The position numbers were made by a program, and so were the translations under genes. The notes beneath the pieces were generated by a model. It searched no databases. It was given only the letters and a program-made list of their open reading frames with translations, and was not told where the DNA came from. A stretch of DNA of 9,274 nucleotides from an uncultured Bordetella sp. (GTDB lineage Bacteria; Pseudomonadota; Gammaproteobacteria; Burkholderiales; Burkholderiaceae_B): NCBI GenBank assembly GCA_937881145.1, contig CALGFL010000256.1:1-9274 (forward strand). The letters run 5' to 3'. Positions within the stretch are counted from its first letter, which is position 1; each line of letters opens with the position of its first letter. This document shows, in pieces, positions 1 to 5,332 of the stretch.

Positions 1-192
1 GGCGGGCCGGGCACGCAAACGCTGGTGGTGGCGCTGTACTATGCGGTCTTCTCGACAGGGGTGCGCGCGTCGCAGTCCATCGACGCCATGGCGATGATCT
101 ATATGGCCATCACGCTTGCGTGGGTGCTGATCGCGCTGCGGTTCGTAAGCCCGACGCAGATGGTGTCGCGGGTGAAGGAGCAGTCGCGCTGA
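1..192 (+). CDS. ABC transporter inner-membrane permease, C-terminal fragment (partial)
   Basis: Only the last 63 residues are present; the gene begins left of the window and ends at TGA 190-192. The fragment opens with a GGPGTQTL segment, followed by a short hydrophobic stretch and then a hydrophobic helix around MAMIYMAITLAWVLIALRF, and ends in a short charged tail. In PotC/ThiP-type binding-protein-dependent permeases, a G-P-G-T-x-T-L segment, a loop with 'S-x-x-I-x-A-x-A' and a last transmembrane helix occur in this order at the C-terminus, so I assign it to that class. Such a protein would form the membrane channel of an ATP-driven importer. The EAA loop that contacts the ATPase is outside the window, so the assignment rests on the tail alone and the substrate cannot be read. 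The neighbouring mutarotase-like gene, 40 bp downstream on the same strand, suggests a sugar or sugar-derived substrate (inference). Confidence 0.6.
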   Translation, partial: GGPGTQTLVVALYYAVFSTGVRASQSIDAMAMIYMAITLAWVLIALRFVSPTQMVSRVKEQSR

Positions 193-232
193 AGCCGCGG
201 GACTCTACATTGCAAAGCAGCCTCGATCCGAT

Positions 233-1147
233 ATGCCGCCGTTTCAGAACCAGAATGTCATCGAATTCGCGCGCGGCGCGTCCCGACTGCGGGTCGCGCC
301 GCAGGCCGGCGGCCGCCTGATTTCCTGGACGATCGGGGGTGCGCCCATCCTCTATTGGCCCGACGCGCCGGACTGGAGCAAACCGGGATTGATACGCGGC
401 GGCAATCCCTTGTTGTTCCCGTTCATCGCGCGGCACTGGGTGGACGGGAAGGTGGGCTTGTGGCGCGATGCGCTGGGCGTCGTGCGCGATATGCCGCTGC
501 ATGGCTTCGCGCGCGACCTGCCGTTTGCGGCGCAGATCGACCCACGGGGCGACGGCGTGCGCATGACGCTGACCGACAGCGCCGAAACGCGCGAGATTTA
601 CCCGTTTCGCTTCCGCTTCGAGGCGGTTTATCGTCTGGCCGACGAAAGGGCGCTCGACGTGGAATTGATCACCACGAACATGGGCGACGCGCGCCTGCCT
701 TATTACGCAGGACATCATTTCTATTTCGCGCTGCCGCACGCGCAGCGCGGCGAGGCGACGATAAGGCTGCCCCGCAACGTCCATCGCCGGCAGTTGCCGG
801 ACGGCGTCACCACCAATGCCGCGCCGGGTGCGACGAGCTACCGCTTCGACGACGCGCAAATCTGCGATCGTTTTCATTGCCTCGATGGCGAGCCGGATGT
901 GCCCGTGCGTATCGACATGCCCGCGCAGCAACGCGCGATCGAAATCGATTTGCGGCGACCCGGGTCGACGGCGTGGTACGCGGTCACGACGTGGACGCTC
1001 GCCCCCGATTCGGATTTTTATTGCGTCGAACCGTGGCTGGGCTTGCCCGACGCGATCCACACGGGACTGGGTCTGCGCTGGCTGGAGCCGGGCGAGGCGC
1101 AGACCGCGGCGCTGCAGATTCGCGTAAACGACATGACTTACAATTGA
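233..1147 (+). CDS. Aldose 1-epimerase family protein (galactose mutarotase-like fold)
   Basis: A 304-residue cytoplasmic protein without signal peptide, about the usual length for the family. Family landmarks appear in order: GGNPLLFPF (residues 56-64), MPLHGFAR (87-94, with H90), YYAGHHFYF (157-165, with H161/H162) and FYCVEPW (262-268, with E266). In aldose 1-epimerases two histidines and a glutamate bind the sugar and catalyse anomer interconversion; these positions are the likely equivalents. Members of this branch often act on unusual or phosphorylated sugars, so the substrate is open. The ATG at 233 is the first usable start and has only a weak ribosome site. The gene lies between an ABC permease end and a GntR regulator 38 bp downstream, all on one strand, which fits a carbohydrate-use operon. 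Family is secure; substrate is unknown. Confidence 0.88.
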   Translation: MPPFQNQNVIEFARGASRLRVAPQAGGRLISWTIGGAPILYWPDAPDWSKPGLIRGGNPLLFPFIARHWVDGKVGLWRDALGVVRDMPLHGFARDLPFAAQIDPRGDGVRMTLTDSAETREIYPFRFRFEAVYRLADERALDVELITTNMGDARLPYYAGHHFYFALPHAQRGEATIRLPRNVHRRQLPDGVTTNAAPGATSYRFDDAQICDRFHCLDGEPDVPVRIDMPAQQRAIEIDLRRPGSTAWYAVTTWTLAPDSDFYCVEPWLGLPDAIHTGLGLRWLEPGEAQTAALQIRVNDMTYN

Positions 1148-1185
1148 AACGAGCCCGAACAATTCAAAAAAACCATCGTCCGATC

Positions 1186-1875
1186 ATGCCTGAGCAGAAG
1201 GCGCCGAGTATGCCGGCGCGGATTTACAACGACATTCTGAGCCGCATCATCGAAGGCGAGTACAAGGAAGGAGAGCGCCTGCCGACCGAGCACGCGCTCG
1301 CCGAACGTTTCTCGACTTCGCGTCCGACGGTGCGCGAGGCGCTCGCCCAGCTGCGAGCAGACGGCATCATCGCCACCCGCCACGGTTCGGGAACCACGGT
1401 GTTGCGGCGCCCCGATCCGAATGTGCGCCGCTTCGCGCCGCTCGAAACCTTGTCGGACATCCGCCGCTGCTACGAATACCGCGTGGTGGTGGAAGCCGGC
1501 GCGGCGTCGCTTGCGGCGCAAAATGCCGACGATAAAAGCATCGCTGCGATTCGGCGCGAATGGGACAACCTGCAGAATGTCATCGAAACCTCGGGAATCG
1601 GCGCGAAAGACGATTTCGCGTTTCACATGGCCGTGGCGTTTGCCTCGAAAAACCAATTTTTCATCACCGCGCTCTCGGGCATTCAGGAGCAGATGGTGTT
1701 CAGCATGAATCTCTCGCGCAACCTTTCGCTGGTCAAGTCGATCGAGCGTCAGCGCCTGGTGCAACGGGAACACCTCGAAGTGCTCGAGGCGATCCAGTCG
1801 CACGATGCCGAACGCGCCTCGATGGCCATGCGCGCGCATCTGGAGCGCGCGGTGGACCGCATGTTCGGATCCTGA
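1186..1875 (+). CDS. GntR-family transcriptional regulator, FadR subfamily (FCD domain)
   Basis: A 229-residue cytoplasmic DNA-binding regulator. Residues about 10-75 form the GntR winged helix-turn-helix: RIYNDILSRIIEGEYKEGERLP, then STSRPTVREAL as recognition helix, then the wing RHGSGTTVL. Residues about 90-225 form the all-helical FCD ligand domain. The metal-site pattern expected for FCD is visible: D143 and H147 (D-x3-H in DFAFH), H196 (REH) and H218 (RAH). FadR-type regulators usually repress a nearby catabolic or transport operon and release DNA on binding a small acid or sugar acid; here the likely targets are the upstream transporter and mutarotase genes (inference). Two starts are possible: ATG 1186 (used) has no clear ribosome site, while ATG 1210 is preceded by GAAGG with 9-base spacing and would give 221 residues. 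The open frame continues far upstream, but that part overlaps the mutarotase gene and is not coding. Confidence 0.93.
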   Translation: MPEQKAPSMPARIYNDILSRIIEGEYKEGERLPTEHALAERFSTSRPTVREALAQLRADGIIATRHGSGTTVLRRPDPNVRRFAPLETLSDIRRCYEYRVVVEAGAASLAAQNADDKSIAAIRREWDNLQNVIETSGIGAKDDFAFHMAVAFASKNQFFITALSGIQEQMVFSMNLSRNLSLVKSIERQRLVQREHLEVLEAIQSHDAERASMAMRAHLERAVDRMFGS

Positions 1876-1897
1876 GCGATTCGTTTTCTCGTCGCCC

Positions 1898-2755
1898 TCA
1901 GTGCAGGTGCCGCAGCTTGTCCGGATTGCGCACGATATAGATTGCCACGATCCTGCCGTCCTCGATCTCCAGCGCGGTGGTCTGCAGTTCGCCGTCGCCC
2001 TCGCGCGTGACGAAGCCGGGCAGGCCGTTGATGAAGCCCGCGCGCACGAAAGTCGAGCCGGTTTTCTCGAACAGCTTGGCCAGGCCGGCATGCACCTTCA
2101 TCACCTGTTCGAAACCCAGCACGGGCTTGACGGCCGCCGGACGCTTTCCGCCGCCGTCCGCATGCATGCTCACGTCGGCGGCCAGCATCGCGCCCAGCGC
2201 GCTGGCGTCCCCGCTGCGCGAGGCCGCAAAGAAGGCCTGTGCGATTTCCAGGCCGCGCTGCTTTTCGATGTGAAAGCGCGGCCGCGATTCGCGCACATGC
2301 GTGCGCGCCCGCGCCGCGAGCTGGCGGCATGCCGCCGGTTCGCGCTGCAGGGTCGCCGCCACTTCATCGAAGTCCAGGCCGAACACATCGTGCAGCAGGA
2401 AAGCCGCGCGTTCGAGCGGCGACAGGCGTTCGAGCGCGAGCATCAGCGGCAGAGTGACGTCCTCCTGTTCGTCTTCTTCGACGACCGGGTCGGGCAGCCA
2501 AGGACCGATATAAGTCTCGCGCTGGTGCCGTGCCGACTTGAGTTCGTCCAGGCACATGCGCATCACCATGCGGCGCAGAAAAGCCTCGGGCACGCGCACC
2601 TGCGAGCGGTCGACCTCCATCCAGCGGATGAAGGCGTCCTGCACGATGTCTTCGGCGTGCGCGACCGAGCCCAGCATGCGGTACGCGACGCGGATGAGCG
2701 TGGGGCGCAGCGGGTCGAAACCCGCCGCGGCCTGCGTAAAATCGGCGCTCTCCAT
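1898..2755 (-). CDS. ECF41-type RNA polymerase sigma factor with SnoaL-like C-terminal domain
   Basis: A 285-residue sigma-70 family factor. Region sigma-2 is at about 13-75 (FDPLRPTLIRVAYRMLGS, then AEDIVQDAFIRW), a linker carries the ECF41-typical GPWLPDP (84-90), and sigma-4 is at about 104-160 (ALERLSPLERAAFLLHDVFG). A SnoaL/NTF2-like extension covers about 168-285, containing DGGGK (200-204) and ending with NPDKL (277-281). DGGGK and NPDKL are hallmarks of ECF41 proteins, in which the fused C-terminal domain replaces an anti-sigma factor and both supports and restrains activity (known for the family). The start is set by TAATG, where the stop of the upstream AhpD-like gene shares its last A with this ATG; longer starts would run into that gene. 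Expression is probably coupled to the upstream gene and driven by the ECF41 promoter at 3261-3287. It converges on the GntR gene with only 22 bp between stops. The inducing signal is unknown. Confidence 0.95.
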   Translation of the reverse strand: MESADFTQAAAGFDPLRPTLIRVAYRMLGSVAHAEDIVQDAFIRWMEVDRSQVRVPEAFLRRMVMRMCLDELKSARHQRETYIGPWLPDPVVEEDEQEDVTLPLMLALERLSPLERAAFLLHDVFGLDFDEVAATLQREPAACRQLAARARTHVRESRPRFHIEKQRGLEIAQAFFAASRSGDASALGAMLAADVSMHADGGGKRPAAVKPVLGFEQVMKVHAGLAKLFEKTGSTFVRAGFINGLPGFVTREGDGELQTTALEIEDGRIVAIYIVRNPDKLRHLH

Positions 2756-3225
2756 TATGCCGGCTGGGCTGCCATGGCCTTGACCTGCGCCGGTTCGGCC
2801 CATAGATGAAAGCCGACCGCCAGGCGATTCCAGCCGTTGATGACGTTGATCATCAGCGTGAGCTTCACCTGTTCCTCCTTGTCGAAGTGGGCTTCGAGCG
2901 CTGCGCGCGCGGCATCGAGAGCGGGACGTTCGGACAACCGCGTCAGCGCTTCGGTCCAGCCCAGCGCCGCGCGTTCGCGCTCGGTATAGCAGGGGGCTTC
3001 GCGCCAGGCCGGCAGAAGGTACAGGCGCTGCTCGGTTTCGCCTCGTTCGCGTGCGAAGGCCGTGTGCATATTAATGCAGTTCGCGCAGCCGTTGATCTGC
3101 GAGGTGAGGACTTCGACCAGCGAGACGAGCACCGGGTCGAGGCTGGACGAAGTGGCGAGCGAGGCGCCCATCCAGGCTTTCATCTGGGCGGGGGCGGCGG
3201 CAAAGGGGTCAAGGCGTGCATTCAT
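2755..3225 (-). CDS. Carboxymuconolactone decarboxylase / AhpD-like family protein, ECF41 partner
   Basis: A 156-residue cytoplasmic protein with the AhpD core motif SQINGCANCINMHT, that is C47-x2-C50-x3-H54, within a helical domain, followed by EAPCYTERERAALGWTEAL (about 77-95). In AhpD-like proteins the CxxC pair and nearby His perform thiol-based peroxide reduction or disulphide chemistry; a true lactone decarboxylase role is unlikely given the CxxC (inference). Genes of this type are the classic partners and targets of ECF41 sigma factors. The ATG at 3225 is chosen because AAAGGAG (3234-3240) sits 8 bases upstream. A longer frame start at 3288 would lie inside the promoter -35 element. 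The stop overlaps the sigma gene start as TAATG. Redox stress response is plausible, but the substrate and reductant are not shown by sequence. Confidence 0.92.
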   Translation of the reverse strand: MNARLDPFAAAPAQMKAWMGASLATSSSLDPVLVSLVEVLTSQINGCANCINMHTAFARERGETEQRLYLLPAWREAPCYTERERAALGWTEALTRLSERPALDAARAALEAHFDKEEQVKLTLMINVINGWNRLAVGFHLWAEPAQVKAMAAQPA

Positions 3226-3233
3226 GGTTCCAT

Positions 3234-3240
3234 CTCCTTT
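3234..3240 (-). promoter_or_regulatory. Ribosome-binding site of the AhpD-like gene
   Basis: On the minus strand this reads AAAGGAG with 8 bases to the ATG at 3225. It fixes the start of the AhpD-like gene at 3225 rather than at the in-frame ATG 63 bases further upstream. Confidence 0.85.
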
Positions 3241-3260
3241 TGTGTGGGTTCCGATGACAT

Positions 3261-3287
3261 GACGAACGAGGCCGTGGCGCTGTGACA
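3261..3287 (-). promoter_or_regulatory. ECF41-type promoter (TGTCACA-N16-CGTC)
   Basis: On the minus strand, TGTCACA (3281-3287) is followed after 16 bases by CGTC (3261-3264). These match the -35 and -10 motifs reported for ECF41 sigma factors. The expected transcript start, about 6-8 bases past CGTC, leaves a short leader that includes the ribosome site at 3234-3240. The promoter reads into the AhpD-like gene and then the ECF41 sigma gene, so the sigma factor probably activates its own operon. I found no second copy of this pair elsewhere in the window. Confidence 0.85.
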
Positions 3288-3288
3288 T

Positions 3289-3439
3289 CGCGGCAAAAAA
3301 TTTCTCCGCGTTTCCTTTACGAGCGTGGCGTGGTTTTGTGCAGCAGTTCTTACAATGTGGAAATACGTGGCTTTCAAGGCTTGTTCTATATTGAATTCGA
3401 CCCCATTTAGTTCAACAACAAGTCAATAAAGGTGAATTC
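3289..3439. promoter_or_regulatory. AT-richer divergent intergenic region with candidate promoter of the PXPV gene
   Basis: This 151-bp gap separates the ECF41 unit from the rightward PXPV-repeat gene and is visibly more AT-rich than its surroundings. Two -10-like hexamers point rightward, TACAAT (3351-3356) and TATATT (3387-3392). Neither has a convincing TTGACA-like -35 at 16-18 bases, so the promoter position is uncertain. A ribosome site AAAGG (3428-3432) precedes the ATG at 3440 by 7 bases. Confidence 0.4.
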
Positions 3440-3793
3440 ATGAAGCTCGCTCATACCAGTGCATTGCTGCTAGGAGGGCTGGCCATCGCCGTATCGACCT
3501 CGGCGCTGGCGGGCGTCGACATCGGGATCAATCTCGGTCCTCCCATCGTGATCGCGCCGGCTCCGGTATACGTCGCGCCGCCGCCTCCGGTTTACTACGC
3601 TCCCGCCCCCGTCGTGGTCGCACCCGGGCCTGGCTTTATCATCGGCTGGCATGGCGACCGCTATTGGGACGGCCGCCGCTATTGGGGGCGCGACGAGTGG
3701 TATCACCATCACCCCGATCATGGCCGTGGTCACTGGGACCATGGCCGCGGCGACGATCACGGCGAGGATCATGGCCGGGGGCATTGGCATTGA
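3440..3793 (+). CDS. Small exported PXPV-repeat protein with His-rich tail
   Basis: A 117-residue protein with a Sec signal peptide (MKLAHTS..., hydrophobic core, likely cleavage after SALA at residue 24). Next come a proline-rich PXPV region (about 34-63: PAPV, PPPV, PAPV), an aromatic WHGDRYWDGRRYWGRDEW segment (70-87), and a C-terminal tail with 10 histidines in the last 29 residues. Within the tail HGRGHW occurs twice, at 94-99 and 111-116. PXPV-repeat proteins (a Pfam repeat family) are common in Burkholderiales as envelope proteins of unknown function. The His/Asp tail could bind divalent metal, and the converging copCD genes make copper or nickel attractive, but this is inference. AAAGG 7 bases before ATG 3440 supports the start. 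It is closed by the terminator at 3837-3871. Confidence 0.85.
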   Translation: MKLAHTSALLLGGLAIAVSTSALAGVDIGINLGPPIVIAPAPVYVAPPPPVYYAPAPVVVAPGPGFIIGWHGDRYWDGRRYWGRDEWYHHHPDHGRGHWDHGRGDDHGEDHGRGHWH

Positions 3794-3836
3794 TGCTTGA
3801 CCTGGCCACGCATGCGAGGCGTGCATGGCTGATCCG

Positions 3837-3871
3837 AAAAGGGCCTGGTTCACGACGAACCAGGCCCTTTT
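3837..3871. terminator. Bidirectional intrinsic terminator between the PXPV gene and copD
   Basis: A perfect 15-bp inverted repeat: AAAAGGGCCTGGTTC (3837-3851), a 5-base loop, and GAACCAGGCCCTTTT (3857-3871). The GC-rich stem ends in a T run on the plus strand and, by symmetry, on the minus strand, so it can stop transcription from both sides. It lies 43 bp after the PXPV stop and 18 bp after the copD stop. Confidence 0.93.
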
Positions 3872-3889
3872 CTCATGGGGCCGGCATAT

Positions 3890-4762
3890 TCATCCGGGCG
3901 ACAGGGTGCCGAACAAGGCCACGAGCAGCACGGCCAGCGAGCCGGCCGCCACGGTGTACCAGACCTGCCGGCGCAGGGCGGGCAAGGCGCGAGCTTCGCT
4001 CGCCAGGCGCGGGACCCAGTAATAGCGATTGCTCAGGGCCAATATCGTCATGGCCAGCACGACGGCGATTTTCGCAGCCAGCCATTGCTGATAACGCGAA
4101 TGAAAGCTCAGGCCGCTGCCGCGCAGGATCAGCCAGGTATCGAGGACGCCGGTGAGAAGGGAGCCGGCGACGGCGAAGTGGCCCAGCGTGGAGAAGCGCA
4201 TCATGATGGGACTGGCGTCGCGGTGCTCGTCCCGCCACGAATACAAGAGCGGCAGCACGACCAGCAGCGCGCCGATCCAATAGGCCGAGCACAGAATATG
4301 CGCGACATTGTTCGCCAGGTGCGCCAGGCCCAGGAGGCCTTCGTCCATCGTGGCATGGCCGTTGATGCCGACGCCGACGAGCACGCAGGCCGAGAGGCAA
4401 GCCAGTAGCGCGGGTGAACGCAGTCCGGGCAACCAGAGCGCCAGGCACAGTATCAACGAGGCGATGCCTTGCGCCATCCAGGCATGGCCGTAGTCAGTGA
4501 ACAGCGCGACCTGGCGCAGCGTGGCCGGGTCGTGCATTGCCGCGCGACTATCTGTGACGAAGGCTGCCTCCAGGCTCAACAGCTGCAGAGCAGCCGGCAG
4601 CGCGATCGTAGTCAACCCGCGCAGCAAGGGGCGCAGGCGGGCATTGAGACGCTGCGCCACTTGGGCATTGCCGCTGGTCGCCAGCATGAGGCTGGCGCCG
4701 AAGACGAGCATGGGCGCCAGCGCCGAGACGAAACGACAAACGACGTTGGCGGCGGCCAGCAT
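3890..4762 (-). CDS. copD: CopD family copper resistance membrane protein
   Basis: A 290-residue, strongly hydrophobic inner-membrane protein with about eight predicted helices, close to the usual CopD length. Typical landmarks are NGHA (134-137), HLANNVAHILCSAYWIGAL (148-166, with conserved His and W-I-G-x-L), and ALSNRYYWVPRL near the end. CopD is thought to move copper across the inner membrane together with periplasmic CopC. The start at ATG 4762 lies two bases after the copC stop (TAATCATG), indicating translational coupling. An in-frame ATG at 4786 would add eight residues (MELHGQVI) and overlap copC by 22 bp, and cannot be excluded. Transcription ends at the shared hairpin at 3837-3871. 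No copA or copB is visible in the window, so this is a stand-alone copCD pair as far as can be seen. Confidence 0.9.
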   Translation of the reverse strand: MLAAANVVCRFVSALAPMLVFGASLMLATSGNAQVAQRLNARLRPLLRGLTTIALPAALQLLSLEAAFVTDSRAAMHDPATLRQVALFTDYGHAWMAQGIASLILCLALWLPGLRSPALLACLSACVLVGVGINGHATMDEGLLGLAHLANNVAHILCSAYWIGALLVVLPLLYSWRDEHRDASPIMMRFSTLGHFAVAGSLLTGVLDTWLILRGSGLSFHSRYQQWLAAKIAVVLAMTILALSNRYYWVPRLASEARALPALRRQVWYTVAAGSLAVLLVALFGTLSPG

Positions 4763-4764
4763 GA

Positions 4765-5136
4765 TTACCTGACCGTGAAGCTCCATTTGCCTTCGGTCTT
4801 GTGTCCGTCCTTGGACAGGGCGTGCCAGGTGACGACGTAGCGTCCCGCCGGCAGGGGTTTGTTCACGGTCAGATCCATGGCTTTGTCATCGCCCGGAACC
4901 AGGGCGGCCTTGCCCAGATCCAGCGCCTTGCCGCCGGGCCCCACGACCTTCATGGACGAAAAGGCGATGTTCAGCCCTTCGGTGTAATCGCCGCGTATTG
5001 TCGTCGGCGAGGTCACGGTGCTTTGGTTGGCGGGCATGGCCGTCTTCAGATGGGCGTGGGCCCAGGCCAATTGAGGCACGAGCAACGCGGTGGCGCAGAC
5101 AAGCAGTGTTTTTTTCATGATGGACGACATATTCAT
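4765..5136 (-). CDS. copC: CopC family periplasmic copper-binding protein
   Basis: Precursor of 123 residues: a Sec signal peptide (MKKTLLVCATALLVPQLAWA) followed by a mature domain starting HAHLKTAMPAN, the standard CopC N-terminus. The Cu(II) site of CopC is built from the mature N-terminal His and a C-terminal D-x-H; here H27 (mature 1) and D110/H112 in KDGHKTEGKWSF are present. The Met-rich Cu(I) loop of Pseudomonas CopC is not evident, so this is probably a Cu(II)-only form (inference). Three starts are possible: ATG 5136 (used), 5130 and 5118; none has a clear ribosome site, and a still longer frame to 5199 would put a non-signal stretch ahead of the leader. It delivers or buffers copper for the coupled copD gene, which starts at its stop codon. 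Confidence 0.9.
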   Translation of the reverse strand: MNMSSIMKKTLLVCATALLVPQLAWAHAHLKTAMPANQSTVTSPTTIRGDYTEGLNIAFSSMKVVGPGGKALDLGKAALVPGDDKAMDLTVNKPLPAGRYVVTWHALSKDGHKTEGKWSFTVR

Positions 5137-5154
5137 CGCAAGAGGAGGGGGATG

Positions 5155-5180
5155 GGTCGGGCCGCGTAGGTCGGGCCGCG
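5155..5180. repeat. 12-bp tandem direct repeat upstream of copC
   Basis: GGTCGGGCCGCG occurs at 5155-5166 and again at 5169-5180, separated by TA. It lies 19-44 bases upstream of the chosen copC start, in the leader or promoter. It may be a regulator site or a chance GC-rich duplication; no CueR- or CopR-type box was recognised. Confidence 0.55.
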
Positions 5181-5250
5181 GGGCAATCGACCTTAGCATA
5201 CCGCGCGTTCCGGAGCGGACGGCGCGCCTTGCTTACGCGAGGCCGAAAGC

Positions 5251-5286
5251 AAACCGGGCGCGAACGGCGACGTTCGCGCCCGGTTT
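5251..5286 (-). terminator. Hairpin terminator after the DUF3300 gene
   Basis: A perfect 16-bp stem: AAACCGGGCGCGAACG (5251-5266), loop GCGA, CGTTCGCGCCCGGTTT (5271-5286). It lies 46 bp past the stop of the leftward DUF3300 gene and upstream of copC, insulating the two units. On the minus strand the stem ends in TTT followed by GCTTT, so the U tract is weak and the termination mode is less certain than at 3837-3871. Confidence 0.75.
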
Positions 5287-5332
5287 GATCGTCTTCTTCG
5301 ATAAAAATTTTTTCGTTCAGGCGGGAAGGCTC

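Noticed and set aside
110..1162. 350-codon minus-strand frame opposite the mutarotase gene
   Set aside because: Arg-rich product without motifs, and the opposite strand holds a clear mutarotase-family gene.
1138..2091. 317-codon minus-strand frame opposite the GntR gene
   Set aside because: It overlaps both the GntR gene and the 3' end of the sigma gene, and its product has no recognisable domain.
1805..2809. 334-codon plus-strand frame opposite the sigma gene
   Set aside because: Composition is typical of an antisense shadow; the minus strand encodes an ECF41 sigma factor with all motifs.
3226..3288. N-terminal extension of the AhpD-like gene to an ATG at 3288
   Set aside because: It would place the start inside the promoter -35 element; a strong ribosome site supports 3225.
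3811..3827. CATGC/GCATG inverted repeat after the PXPV gene
   Set aside because: The arms are only five bases and there is no T run; the real terminator lies just downstream.
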